The translations under genes and the position numbers were made by a program. A stretch of 64,000 bases of DNA, from positions 1-64,000 of the forward strand of contig NZ_JH815206.1 in the NCBI RefSeq assembly GCF_000296465.1. The letters run 5' to 3'. The notes below the pieces were generated by a model that made no database searches, was not told where the DNA came from, and saw nothing but the letters and a program-made list of their open reading frames with translations. Source of the DNA: Barnesiella intestinihominis YIT 11860 (GTDB taxonomy: Bacteria; Bacteroidota; Bacteroidia; Bacteroidales; Barnesiellaceae). Below are positions 41,011 to 50,577 of the stretch, one piece after another. Each line of letters begins with the position of its first letter. Position 1 is the stretch's first letter.

Positions 41011-42465
41011 TTACTCCGATTTACGGAATATCTTCTTTTTCAACTGAAATCCGGTAAAAAGACAAATAAATGCGGTCAGACTGTAAGCCCCCGCCAAACA
41101 ATCGTTCGACCACAACAGCCAAACGAAATAACATAAAGAACTATAAACAAAAAGAGAAACGAACATTCGCACCGGAATATGTAACCCAAATTTCAGATGA
41201 CAAACCAAGTAAATCCCTGTCATCGAAAACAGATAGGCCAACAAATAGGCCACTCCGACACCTTGTAACCCCCAATGGGTATACCCGACAAGATACATCA
41301 CGAACATCAAGGAATCGGCTACGATTTCCGTTATTAAAAAAATACGGCCTGCTCCCTTCGCCAGCAGAACAAAACTCACGCTCCACGAAAATGCCCGGAA
41401 AAGCATGCCCAATACAGCCCACGAAATATACCCGCTGATGGCTAAAAACGCAGGTGTATATAATATATGTATAATCAAGTTCTGAAAAATCAGGAATAAC
41501 GAAATGACAGGAGCTAATATCAACAACGACGTTTCCACTTGCCGGGTCACATGTTCCGACAACAATACTTTATCCTCGCAGACAGCCGATAAACGGGGAT
41601 AATATTCCATAGACATAGCCGTAAAAACCAACCCCACATACTGCATGACCAACGTATAACCCGCTTGAAAAAAACCTACCTCTCCGGTTCCTCCTCTATC
41701 GTTGAGCCATGCGACGAACAGATAGGAATACAAGGTCGTAACAAATCCGCTTACCGTCATATAAACACCCAACGAAGCGATATTCTTTCCCTGCCGGTAA
41801 GTCTCGGTCCAACTCATTTTTACTGGCTTTACCTTCATCTTCCTACCCAACGAAACAGTCACGACCCAAATGGAAAATGTATGTGCGATAATGGCGGGGA
41901 CAATACCCGAAATACCGAAAAAATAGAACAAGGGTAAAGAGAACAATAAAGCGAAAAAAGACCCTAAAACAGAGCATCTCGCCAAAACCCGCAAACGTTC
42001 CGATGCCTGAATCACCGCCCGTTCCCCCTCGGTAAGAGTTGTAAACAACAACGTACACGACAAAAAAACGTACCCCCATATATGGGTATCGTCACCAAAC
42101 GTATATCGGCTTAACAACGGAGCGAAAGTCAGCATAACGACCGCCCCCAACAACCCGGTGAACCAAATCCAACGACGCACGACAGACACCAATTCGGCAA
42201 ACCGACTTTCGTCCCCCGATTTAAACGCTTTGGATAAATCCCTCACGGAACTCGTTCCGATTCCCAATCTTGTCAACGAGGAAATCATCTCGACGGTATT
42301 ATTATACAGCCCGATGATACCCACACCCTCGGCTCCCAACCATATAGCGACCAATTTCGTTTTGATAATCGAGCAGAGAATGGTAAATACCTGTGTACCG
42401 CCGAAAAGTCCGGTAGCCTTCACGATCGTGCGATAGATATTTTTTTTCTCCTCCCCGCCGGTCAT
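41011..42465 (-). CDS. Lipopolysaccharide/O-antigen flippase (MVF/MATE-like, Wzx family)
   Basis: A 484-residue inner-membrane protein with about 12-14 helices. It begins after a short cytoplasmic stretch with TGLFGGTQVFTILCSIIKTK and LGAEGVGIIGLYNNTVEMIS, the usual start of oligosaccharide flippases. It should move a lipid-linked sugar across the inner membrane. It is the last gene of the dut-TPR-DUF4292-envC-GNAT run and overlaps the GNAT stop by 4 bp (ATGA). Confidence 0.88.
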   Translation of the reverse strand: MTGGEEKKNIYRTIVKATGLFGGTQVFTILCSIIKTKLVAIWLGAEGVGIIGLYNNTVEMISSLTRLGIGTSSVRDLSKAFKSGDESRFAELVSVVRRWIWFTGLLGAVVMLTFAPLLSRYTFGDDTHIWGYVFLSCTLLFTTLTEGERAVIQASERLRVLARCSVLGSFFALLFSLPLFYFFGISGIVPAIIAHTFSIWVVTVSLGRKMKVKPVKMSWTETYRQGKNIASLGVYMTVSGFVTTLYSYLFVAWLNDRGGTGEVGFFQAGYTLVMQYVGLVFTAMSMEYYPRLSAVCEDKVLLSEHVTRQVETSLLILAPVISLFLIFQNLIIHILYTPAFLAISGYISWAVLGMLFRAFSWSVSFVLLAKGAGRIFLITEIVADSLMFVMYLVGYTHWGLQGVGVAYLLAYLFSMTGIYLVCHLKFGLHIPVRMFVSLFVYSSLCYFVWLLWSNDCLAGAYSLTAFICLFTGFQLKKKIFRKSE

Positions 42466-43397
42466 AGCGTTATCTCGTATATATCATAAGCAACCCCTCG
42501 CCCGCCGAATCCCTCTTTTTGAGCGATAAGCCCCTCGTTCAGATAGCGCCCCATATCTTCCGTCGACTGACCGAAATCGAACCATTTCCTATCGGCGAAA
42601 ACCTCTCCTATAAGCCGGGCGTACAACAAATCGAGAGCACCCGATGCTTTCCCTTCTGCCGAAGCAGAAGTATATTGCGCATGCGCCACGATTCCCGTAT
42701 CATAAATGACGCTCCCCGCCAATATCTCGTCACCCCTCATCGTCACGAAATGACGAATCCGGTCGGGGAACCGACTATGCAACAACTCGATTTCGTCCAA
42801 CGAGTGAACAGGTTTCACATGAAACCGCTCTTGCAAATTGGCATCTAAAACTTTCCAAAAAGGAGAGAAATCGGTGGTCTCGACTACCCGCAACCCGGCT
42901 TGCTCGGCCTTCTTCATTCGGCTGCGCCGGTCGGCACGTAATCGAAGCGGTTTATCCAACTGCACGGTCGAAGATATATTGCGCCCTATCAATCGAGCCT
43001 CTAATCGAAATAAAGCATACAAATCCGACTCAGAAGGATAACGATGATAGATATGTGGAATACATTTATACACCCATTTGACAAACCGTTCTTTTTTCAA
43101 AAAATCGGCAATCGACCGCATGATTTCGAGAACCTGCGCCGTCGTATTCCGAGTAGTCATGATCAACCCGCCGTAAGTCAGTCCGGCATGCGAGTACAAC
43201 ACATCGCCCGAACGGTTTGCCGGTAACAAGGCCAACAATTTATTACCGTCATAAACCAAAAGAGAATAATCCGTAAAGCGATCGGCATGATACTCCATAT
43301 ACTCCCGCAAAAACAAAAACGTACCGTTCGACGATTCGGATACGAAATCATTCCAATCCCTATGATAAGCCGCAGTGTACCGATGTATTTCTATCAT
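42462..43397 (-). CDS. FemAB/GNAT-like acyltransferase
   Basis: 311 residues. A tandem GNAT-fold pattern is seen: TFLFLREYMEYHADRF and LLALLPANR in the first half, ARLIGRNISSTVQLDKPLRL between, then ILAGSVIYDTGIVAHAQYTS and WFDFGQSTEDMGRYLNEGLI. This resembles the FemAB-like 'GNAT_acetyltr' group that adds amino-acyl or acyl groups to cell-wall or glycan precursors. It is between the flippase (4-bp overlap) and the envC-like gene (17 bp), so a role in an envelope glycan is likely. Confidence 0.75.
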   Translation of the reverse strand: MIEIHRYTAAYHRDWNDFVSESSNGTFLFLREYMEYHADRFTDYSLLVYDGNKLLALLPANRSGDVLYSHAGLTYGGLIMTTRNTTAQVLEIMRSIADFLKKERFVKWVYKCIPHIYHRYPSESDLYALFRLEARLIGRNISSTVQLDKPLRLRADRRSRMKKAEQAGLRVVETTDFSPFWKVLDANLQERFHVKPVHSLDEIELLHSRFPDRIRHFVTMRGDEILAGSVIYDTGIVAHAQYTSASAEGKASGALDLLYARLIGEVFADRKWFDFGQSTEDMGRYLNEGLIAQKEGFGGRGVAYDIYEITL

Positions 43398-43414
43398 ACG
43401 AATCTTGTTTTATT

Positions 43415-44659
43415 TTACAAATTCAGCCATAGCTCCGGATTCAGTTTCGTACGTTCTTTCCACAATTGGAAAGTAAGAATCGTACGATTGCCGTCCTGAG
43501 CGTCGGAATAAATCTTTCCCAGATTCTGTCCGGTCGAAACCTTTTCGCCGGCTCGTACATATACCTCGCTTAAATTGGCATAGATAGTCAGATAATTACC
43601 GTGACGCACGATAATCGTACTGTTGTATCCCGGTGTCACGAAAATGCGGGAAACGACTCCGTTGAACACAGCACGAGCCTTTGTTCCCGGCGTAGTCTCG
43701 ATATCGATACCGCTATTTTCGGTCTGCACATAGCGCAACTCCGGGTGCTTCTGCCGCCCGAAATGCGCGACTATTTTATAACTGCCCGACAAAGGGAACG
43801 GCAGCTTTCCTTTATTTTTCTCGAAACTGCCCGACAAGGCCAATTCTTCTTTGGTCATCTTATAACCTTTGGTAGGCCGCTGCTGTGCAGTAGAATTTTT
43901 TCCCTCGGTCTTGTCAGCACGGGTAGACGACTTACGCTCTTCCTCGGCAATCAGTTGTTCCAACTTGCGATCCAACGCCTCTGCCTGTTTCCGCTTCCGG
44001 TCTATCTCCCTTTTCAGTTGTTTCTCTTGCTTCTTCAATCCGGCAATCAACGTTCGTTTACTGCCTTCTTGTTTTTTCAATACCTCGGTTTCGGCATTCC
44101 GTTCCTTCAATACCGCATTCTTTTCGGCTACACTTTTGGCAAGTTGTTTTTGCAACACTTCCAATTGCTGTTTCCGTTCCGCAATCTCGGCTGCCTGCCG
44201 CTTTCTCCATGCCGAGTACTCTTTCAGATAACGAGCACGACGATAAGACTGGCTCAATGAAGATGCAGAAAATATAAACATAAGTTCATCATACTCCGAC
44301 CGCTGATGTCCCATGCGTTTCACCGCGTTGGCATAACTCCTTTTTTTAGCCGTCAAGTCCTTTTGCAACAAATAAATAGTATCTTTCACAGCCCTTTGCC
44401 TGCGATTGATTACAGCGATTTCCCTATTGATTTTCGAGATAAGATTCCGTTGCTGCCTGATTTCTGCGGTAATACTGTTTAATTCGTTCAAAGAATTTTT
44501 GGCACTCTTCAACGTTTTATTCAGTTTTTTATTGGTCTCATTCAACTCTTTCAAAGTCCGCTCCCGGTTCTTCCGCAAATCCTCCATTTCGAGAGTTTGA
44601 GAAAAAACCGCAGCCGAAAAGCCGAACAACAAACACCATATAATCAACCACCTTTTCAT
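43415..44659 (-). CDS. EnvC-like murein hydrolase activator with degenerate M23/LytM domain
   Basis: 414 residues. Signal peptide 1-20 (MKRWLIIWCLLFGFSAAVFS), a long coiled coil (about 25-260) and a C-terminal LytM domain (about 310-414). In the LytM part the first zinc His is missing (NSGIDIET instead of HxGxD type) and the final HxH reads TFQLW, so it probably cannot cut peptidoglycan. As in EnvC, it would activate septal amidases. The start at 44659 overlaps the DUF4292 stop as ATGA; the in-frame extension to 44746 is rejected. Confidence 0.88.
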   Translation of the reverse strand: MKRWLIIWCLLFGFSAAVFSQTLEMEDLRKNRERTLKELNETNKKLNKTLKSAKNSLNELNSITAEIRQQRNLISKINREIAVINRRQRAVKDTIYLLQKDLTAKKRSYANAVKRMGHQRSEYDELMFIFSASSLSQSYRRARYLKEYSAWRKRQAAEIAERKQQLEVLQKQLAKSVAEKNAVLKERNAETEVLKKQEGSKRTLIAGLKKQEKQLKREIDRKRKQAEALDRKLEQLIAEEERKSSTRADKTEGKNSTAQQRPTKGYKMTKEELALSGSFEKNKGKLPFPLSGSYKIVAHFGRQKHPELRYVQTENSGIDIETTPGTKARAVFNGVVSRIFVTPGYNSTIIVRHGNYLTIYANLSEVYVRAGEKVSTGQNLGKIYSDAQDGNRTILTFQLWKERTKLNPELWLNL

Positions 44660-45486
44660 ATCGACAATTTCTTTAACATCTGCGCAGCCGAAACACGCGT
44701 ATATTTTGATAAAGCAGGTTTCTCTACACCGACTTTTCCATTCCATGAAACCGAAGAGGAATCATATCTCAAATTCAACGAAACCGGGACACTCAACCCC
44801 GTCAAAGCGATTTTCATCTTCGTAGGAAAATTCTCACTCTGTCCCTGTTTAATAAAATCGGTATAATGGCAAACAATCTCTTTGAGTCCACTCGTCGAAC
44901 CCATTTGGGTAGAAAGCAGTTTTATTTCGTCCAAATCGAATCGGTAACTAAATCTCTCGTCCTGCCGTTTCGGAGAAAGCGACCAACGGGAGGAACCGGA
45001 TTCCATCACCTCGAAATCATCTATACCATATGCATTGTTCGCGCTATTCAATAAAAATATGCGTCCCAACAAAGCATCTTGAACGGTCTGCAACGAAACG
45101 GGACTGGACAGCCTCTCCCCTATCTCCTGCAACGATGCCGCTACATACTGTTTCTGCATCTTATTCACCAGAAACAAACTGTCGGGTGTCATATATAACC
45201 GAGCAACTTCTATGCCCAAAATGATTCTCACCGAGATTTGCAACACTTCGCCCCGGACCATACGCAGTTGAGTAGATGCGCTCAAAGAACCGCTCGCTCC
45301 GAAAGATAAATCGGCGGAACCTTTGGCAGAAAACGTATTCCAATCGGGATAGGAGGCCTTTAACGACTCGAAATTATTCCGCACCTCTTGTGAAACAGGA
45401 CGCTCTGAAATCAATTCCTTCCCACCCTTACACCCTGCCAAAATCAGCAGAACGATCGAGCAAACCGCGATTCGTATGTGATTCAT
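44656..45486 (-). CDS. DUF4292 lipoprotein
   Basis: 276 residues. Lipobox ILAGC with Cys19 (MNHIRIAVCSIVLLILAGC). The mature part is the LolA/LolB-like DUF4292 domain: LRMVRGEVLQISVRIILGIE, ARLYMTPDSLFLVNKMQKQY. In Bacteroidetes it is regularly next to the TPR lipoprotein and EnvC-like genes. It overlaps both neighbours by 4 bp, indicating coupled translation and a shared envelope function that is not established. Confidence 0.88.
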   Translation of the reverse strand: MNHIRIAVCSIVLLILAGCKGGKELISERPVSQEVRNNFESLKASYPDWNTFSAKGSADLSFGASGSLSASTQLRMVRGEVLQISVRIILGIEVARLYMTPDSLFLVNKMQKQYVAASLQEIGERLSSPVSLQTVQDALLGRIFLLNSANNAYGIDDFEVMESGSSRWSLSPKRQDERFSYRFDLDEIKLLSTQMGSTSGLKEIVCHYTDFIKQGQSENFPTKMKIALTGLSVPVSLNLRYDSSSVSWNGKVGVEKPALSKYTRVSAAQMLKKLSI

Positions 45487-47243
45487 TTCTCGATATATTT
45501 CTTGTTCTTGATTTTCTTTTGCAACAGCTCGGCCGATTCGCTACCTGCTTCGAGAGCCTTCTGCCAGTAGGTCACAGCCTCATCGACTTCGCCCAGCATA
45601 AACAAAATATCGCCGTAATGCTCGAACAACTCCGCACTCGGCTCTTTCGTCTTATCTAACGCATTTTGTAAATAAATCCGTGCCAAAGAATAATTGCCCT
45701 GCTTGAAAAATATCCAAGCATACGTATCCAGATAGGTAGCATTATCCGGCTCGGCCTTAACGGTCTGTGCACTCATTCGCTCGGCTTTATCCAAATCCTG
45801 CCCCTCCATAGCGAGAAAATAGCTGTAATTATTCAACACCGGAATATTCGATGCATTGTAAGACAAGGCTTTCTCATACATTTCATACGACTTCTCCTTA
45901 TCTCCCGCCGAATGGTACACATCGCCCATCTGCCCGTAAAAAAACGACTTCGTACCCGCATCGTTCTCCTCTACATAATTCAAGCCTGTTTCCAACATCG
46001 AGAGGGCCTCGTCATAACTTTTAGTCTGTGCGCTGGCTACCGCCACATACATATATATATCCTTTTGGTCGGGAACATATTGTATAGCCCTCTTTCCCAC
46101 TCGTATCACCTCGGCGTATTTCTCTTGATAAAGATACAGCCCTATCAGTTGCAACCAGTTTTCCGGATTGGTAGGAGCCAAATCGGCAGCAATCGCATAC
46201 TGTTCCTCGGCACGGGAAAAATCTTTACGGCTCGACAGATACATACCGAACAGACGATGAACAGGTTCCTCCTGAGGGTACTGTTCCAACATCTCGGTAA
46301 ATAAGGAATCGACCCGGTTCAACTCTTGTTTTTTCTTCATGAGGCCGACGATATACGTACTGAAAATACTTAGTTTGGTATCGACATCGATACGTCGGTT
46401 CATCAGAGCATTGCGTATTTCGTTGTTATAAGCGATCGTATCGCCTCGTTTCTCATAGTATCCGGCTCTCGACAAATAGATATATCCGTTTTCGGGTTCA
46501 AGGTCCAAAGCTTTATTATAGATCGACAGAGCCGCCGAATCGTTTCCGGCCTCCAAATAAATATCCCCCAGCAGTCTCATATAATCGGTATTTCGGGGAA
46601 AAGTCCGTTGCAACTTCTCCGCCACGGCCACCATAGCCTCCTTATCGCCCATATACTCATAAAGTTTCAACTTCTCTATCGTAATCGGCTCCATCATACC
46701 CATCGACGACTCCATTCGATCATAACAGGCGATAGCTTGCTTCATATCGCCTTTGGCCGTATAAGCTTCTGCCAAAGCCGAATTTATTTCGGGCTTATCG
46801 GGATTCTGTTCCAGCAACCGCGTCCATATCCGTATGGCCTCGTCGTGACGGTTGCTCTGCTGTGAGAAATTGGCATACACTACGTTATACCAATAATTAT
46901 CGGGATATTTTTCAGCGGCATATCGCAAGTCCTTCCTCGCCTGCTCGTAAAATCCCATTCTCAGATAATATGGAGCCAAGAAAAAGCGGGCGGCGGCACT
47001 AGTCGTATCCAAATCGGCCGCCCGACTCATCAAATCGAATGCGGCATCGTTTTCTCCGATAGCTTTCAATCGCTCGGCCTCCAAATAGAAATAGTCAAAT
47101 TTCCGGCGATCCTCCGAAGAAAGCTCCCCCGACTTATCCGCAATACCTTTGGTCGAGGCACAGCCGCACAAAATAAAAACAAATATTAAGCACGTCAATC
47201 CTCTTGTAAATCCATATTTCCGTATTCCCATCTCCATCATCAT
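45483..47243 (-). CDS. TPR-repeat outer-membrane lipoprotein
   Basis: 586 residues. The signal peptide ends at a lipobox (FILCGC). About a dozen tetratricopeptide repeats fill residues 50-580, such as YNKALDLEPENGYIYLSRAG and YEKALSYNASNIPVLNNYSY. TPR solenoids hold protein complexes together. The first of several Met codons (47243) is used for lack of a deciding ribosome site; the ATG at 47231 is equally possible. It follows dut by 13 bp and overlaps the DUF4292 gene by 4 bp. Confidence 0.87.
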   Translation of the reverse strand: MMMEMGIRKYGFTRGLTCLIFVFILCGCASTKGIADKSGELSSEDRRKFDYFYLEAERLKAIGENDAAFDLMSRAADLDTTSAAARFFLAPYYLRMGFYEQARKDLRYAAEKYPDNYWYNVVYANFSQQSNRHDEAIRIWTRLLEQNPDKPEINSALAEAYTAKGDMKQAIACYDRMESSMGMMEPITIEKLKLYEYMGDKEAMVAVAEKLQRTFPRNTDYMRLLGDIYLEAGNDSAALSIYNKALDLEPENGYIYLSRAGYYEKRGDTIAYNNEIRNALMNRRIDVDTKLSIFSTYIVGLMKKKQELNRVDSLFTEMLEQYPQEEPVHRLFGMYLSSRKDFSRAEEQYAIAADLAPTNPENWLQLIGLYLYQEKYAEVIRVGKRAIQYVPDQKDIYMYVAVASAQTKSYDEALSMLETGLNYVEENDAGTKSFFYGQMGDVYHSAGDKEKSYEMYEKALSYNASNIPVLNNYSYFLAMEGQDLDKAERMSAQTVKAEPDNATYLDTYAWIFFKQGNYSLARIYLQNALDKTKEPSAELFEHYGDILFMLGEVDEAVTYWQKALEAGSESAELLQKKIKNKKYIEK

Positions 47244-47256
47244 TTCTCGGAGGTTG

Positions 47257-47697
47257 CTATTTCACACCTGTATGACCGAATCCGCCGGCTCCTCGCTCGG
47301 TCTCGTCCAAGCTATCCACTTCATTCCACTCTACCCGACAATACTCTTTCACCACCATTTGGCAAATACGCTCGCCGTCTTCGATGGTAAACGGCTTGTC
47401 CGAAGCGTTCAACACGATGATACCTACCTCTCCCCGATAATCGGCATCGATCGTTCCCGGAGAATTCGGTATCGTGATACCATGCTTCAACGCCAACCCG
47501 CTGCGCGGACGTATCTGAGCCTCGTATCCTTCGGGCAAAGCGATAAAAAGCCCGGTAGGAATCAACCGGCGCTCCATAGGAGCTAACGTAACGGGCTCCG
47601 ACAGATTGGCGCGAATATCCATTCCGGCCGAGAACAAAGTACTGTAAGAAGGTAACGCATGATGCGACTTATTGACTATCTTGACGGAAACTTTCAT
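47257..47697 (-). CDS. dut: Deoxyuridine 5'-triphosphate nucleotidohydrolase
   Basis: Hydrolyses dUTP to dUMP, keeping uracil out of DNA. The 146-residue trimeric form has all five motifs: [42 protein letters not shown] and [10 protein letters not shown]. It is the first gene of the envelope operon above; dgt lies divergently 236 bp away. Confidence 0.97.
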   Translation of the reverse strand: MKVSVKIVNKSHHALPSYSTLFSAGMDIRANLSEPVTLAPMERRLIPTGLFIALPEGYEAQIRPRSGLALKHGITIPNSPGTIDADYRGEVGIIVLNASDKPFTIEDGERICQMVVKEYCRVEWNEVDSLDETERGAGGFGHTGVK

Positions 47698-47880
47698 CTG
47701 AGCATGTTTTAATAGATAACTCTTATTTTTATTCTTTTAATTTGCGAAAATAACGAAATCCTATCAAAAAAGCAGCCTATTTTTTATATTTTAATTCAAT
47801 ATATCTGTAAATCGGGTGAGGTTTTCACTATATTTGCATAAAATGTGAAATAGCAGAGATTCGGTATGAAAAACAAATAA

Positions 47881-47909
47881 TTTGTTTTATCCTACTTTCG
47901 CTATTTTTG
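47881..47909 (+). promoter_or_regulatory. dgt promoter
   Basis: TATTTTTG (47902-47909) fits the -7 consensus. TTTG lies 17 bp upstream (47881-47884), somewhat short. A second -7 (TATATTTG, 47829-47836) lies further upstream. Leader about 20 nt. Confidence 0.5.
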
Positions 47910-47933
47910 CAAAGATTGACGATAAAAACCCTT

Positions 47934-49298
47934 ATGAACGCACAAGCCCAAGAAAAAACCGCGCAAATGCACTGGGAGAAACTGATCACCTCCAAACGGT
48001 TCGGCATGGAGCAATACCATGACGACAGACATCATACTCGCACCGATTTTCAACGCGATTATGACCGATTGGTTTTCTCGGCCCCGTTTCGTCGATTACA
48101 GAACAAAACACAGGTATTTCCTCTGCCGGGTAGCATCTTCGTCCATAACCGACTGACCCACAGCCTCGAAGTATCATGCGTAGGACGCTCATTGGGAAAC
48201 AACGTGTCGGCCGTGCTCAGCGAAAAATACAAAAACGAACCGTGGTGTTACAAACTCAACCACTTGGGAGCCATCACCTCGGCGGCATGTCTTGCCCACG
48301 ATTTGGGAAATCCGCCTTTCGGGCATTCGGGCGAAAGAGCTATCGCAACTTATTTTTCCGAGGGAAACGGACAAATAATAAAACAAGAACTGAAAAACGA
48401 ATATCATTGGCAAGATCTTACGCACTTCGAAGGTAATGCAAATGCTTTCCGGTTGCTCACCCATCAATTTCAAGGTCGGAGACCCGGAGGATTCGCCCTC
48501 ACCTATTCGACATTGGCCTCGATAGTCAAATATCCCTACTCCTCCATACAATCGACAAAAAAAGGAAAATCGGGATTTTTCACCTCCGAGAAACAAGACT
48601 TCCTGCGTATCGCCCGTGACTTGGGATTACTGCCGGACGGCGACAGCGGCGAACGATACCATCGCCACCCGTTAGTCTATTTGGTCGAAGCTGCCGACGA
48701 CATCTGTTACCAAATTATGGACATCGAGGATGCCCATAAACTGAAAATCCTGACAACCGAAACCGTCAAGAAACTATTCCTCGACTTTTTCGATGACGAC
48801 AGAAAGAAACACATCAACGAAGTTTTGGAAATAGTGAGCGACCTCAACGAGCAAATCGTTTATCTGCGGTCATGTGTCATCGGCACGCTCATAGACGAAT
48901 GTTCCACGCTGTTTTGCCGGGAAGAACAAGCGCTGTTAGAGGGAAGATTCAAAGGAGCTTTGGTGGACCACATTTCCGAAAGGCCCCGGACGGCCTACCA
49001 AAATTGCGCCGACACCGCATGGACGAAAATTTACAAATCGTCCGATGTTCTGGATATCGAGTTAGCAGGTAATCGCATCATTTCCGTTCTGCTTGACAAA
49101 TTCCTGGATGCCGTACGATTCCCCGACAAAGCCTATTCGAGACTATTGCTGAACAAAGTACCCGAACAATACGAAGTACATTCCACCACGCTGTACGGTA
49201 AAGTTCAGGCCGTCATCGATTATATATCGGGTATGACCGACGTCTATGCCCTCGACCTCTATCGAAAAATCAACGGCATGAGTTTGCCGTCTCTCTAA
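47934..49298 (+). CDS. dgt: Deoxyguanosinetriphosphate triphosphohydrolase-like protein
   Basis: Splits dGTP (or other dNTPs) into deoxynucleoside and tripolyphosphate. The 454-residue HD-domain protein has RRLQNKTQVFP, NRLTHSLEVS, the HD motif in CLAHDLGNPPFGHSGE and DDICYQIMDIEDAHK. I use the ATG at 47934 rather than the in-frame extension to 47907, which would overlap the -7 element. It precedes the TPM gene by 9 bp. Confidence 0.93.
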   Translation: MNAQAQEKTAQMHWEKLITSKRFGMEQYHDDRHHTRTDFQRDYDRLVFSAPFRRLQNKTQVFPLPGSIFVHNRLTHSLEVSCVGRSLGNNVSAVLSEKYKNEPWCYKLNHLGAITSAACLAHDLGNPPFGHSGERAIATYFSEGNGQIIKQELKNEYHWQDLTHFEGNANAFRLLTHQFQGRRPGGFALTYSTLASIVKYPYSSIQSTKKGKSGFFTSEKQDFLRIARDLGLLPDGDSGERYHRHPLVYLVEAADDICYQIMDIEDAHKLKILTTETVKKLFLDFFDDDRKKHINEVLEIVSDLNEQIVYLRSCVIGTLIDECSTLFCREEQALLEGRFKGALVDHISERPRTAYQNCADTAWTKIYKSSDVLDIELAGNRIISVLLDKFLDAVRFPDKAYSRLLLNKVPEQYEVHSTTLYGKVQAVIDYISGMTDVYALDLYRKINGMSLPSL

Positions 49299-49307
49299 AT
49301 ATGAATT

Positions 49308-50537
49308 ATGAAAAAAATCGCTATAATTTCTCTATTGTTACTCGTCTGCCCGCTCATACGGGCGATTGAATACACGGTCGATAAAGTTCCCAATGTGCAC
49401 CTCGATGACGGGAGACGTTTCGTAAGCAATCCCGACGGTATTTTATCGGCCGAGACAGTAAACACCCTCGACCAAATGCTATTCTCCCTACAAGAAGCCA
49501 ACACTTCCGAAGTCGCAGTCGTCGCCTTACAGTCCATTGGAGACAACGACATAGACGACTTCGCCACGGAACTTTTTACCCGATGGGGAATAGGAAAACA
49601 AAACGACAACGGACTGCTGGTTTTGTTGATACTCGACCAACGCAGAATTACATTCCGCACAGGGTATGGTATAGAAGGAATATTACCCGATGCTATTTGT
49701 AAACGCATACAAACGCAATACGTTATACCACAATTCAAACAAGGAGACTATGATAAAGGAATCCTCGACGGAATGAATGTCATTACCCGAATTTTAACAA
49801 CTCCCGAGGCCGTAAAAGAACTTACCGCCGCACCGGTAAAAAAAGGAATCGACTGGGAGAGAATCATCGGTATATACCTCACGGTTTCCCTCGTCGTATC
49901 TCACATCTTGTTATTTGCTATGCTTTGGAACATCGCTCATTATGCAAAAAAAGACGCCTACGAGCGATACAAACGGCTGGCCAGATTTCGCCCGTATCTC
50001 TTAGCCGGCAGCTTTTTGTTTCCATTCTTCGTGCTCCTCCTTTACGGAGGGCTCGGACGACGGTTGAAGCGTCTTCGCAACAAGCCTCGCAACTGTGAAT
50101 CTTGCGGAAACAAAATGAGAAAGCTCGACGAAGAAGAAGACAACCGATACCTCACACCGCAAGAAAACACGGAAGAACGGCTGAACTCGGTAGATTACGA
50201 CGTATGGCTCTGCGACCATTGCGGGAATACATTGGTATATCCTTATGAAAACCAATTTACTCAATACCAAAAATGCCCGTACTGCCACAGCCGGGCTTAC
50301 AGTTTCGAAGGCGACCACATTCTACGCAGAGCCACGACGGTCAGCACCGGATTAGGAGAAAAAAGATACTATTGTTCCCACTGTCACAAAACAGACTGTA
50401 AACAGTACATCATACCCATTATCGTAGCCGCCGCAGTTGTCGGAAGTGGTCGTAGAGGCGGAGGTTTCGGAGGCGGATTCGGGGGAGGCTTCGGGGGCGG
50501 AGCCACAGGTGGCGGAGGCTCGACTTCCGGTTGGTAA
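49308..50537 (+). CDS. TPM-domain membrane protein with zinc-ribbon array and glycine-rich tail
   Basis: 409 residues. Signal peptide 1-19, then a TPM domain (about 35-165: DGILSAETVNTLDQML, SEVAVVALQSIGDND, RWGIGKQNDNGLLVLL, RTGYGIEGILPD). Two membrane helices follow (about 187-207 and 228-245). Four Cys pairs come next (CESCG, CDHCG, CPYCH, CSHCH), a zinc-ribbon set, and a Gly-rich tail of GGGFGGG repeats ends the chain. The TPM domain is found in thylakoid PSII-repair and YgcG-like proteins; the zinc part may bind a partner. Function in this organism is unknown. Confidence 0.82.
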   Translation: MKKIAIISLLLLVCPLIRAIEYTVDKVPNVHLDDGRRFVSNPDGILSAETVNTLDQMLFSLQEANTSEVAVVALQSIGDNDIDDFATELFTRWGIGKQNDNGLLVLLILDQRRITFRTGYGIEGILPDAICKRIQTQYVIPQFKQGDYDKGILDGMNVITRILTTPEAVKELTAAPVKKGIDWERIIGIYLTVSLVVSHILLFAMLWNIAHYAKKDAYERYKRLARFRPYLLAGSFLFPFFVLLLYGGLGRRLKRLRNKPRNCESCGNKMRKLDEEEDNRYLTPQENTEERLNSVDYDVWLCDHCGNTLVYPYENQFTQYQKCPYCHSRAYSFEGDHILRRATTVSTGLGEKRYYCSHCHKTDCKQYIIPIIVAAAVVGSGRRGGGFGGGFGGGFGGGATGGGGSTSGW

Positions 50538-50577
50538 ATACAAACGACTAATGATTATTCACACTAAATAACTCACC

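Noticed and set aside
36798..42465. A complete capsule or O-antigen locus
   Set aside because: Transferases and flippase are in separate, partly convergent units; no polymerase, initiating transferase or Wza/Wzc-type genes are present.
44660..44746. N-terminal extension of the EnvC-like protein
   Set aside because: The signal peptide begins at the ATG at 44659, which overlaps the previous stop codon in the usual 4-bp way.
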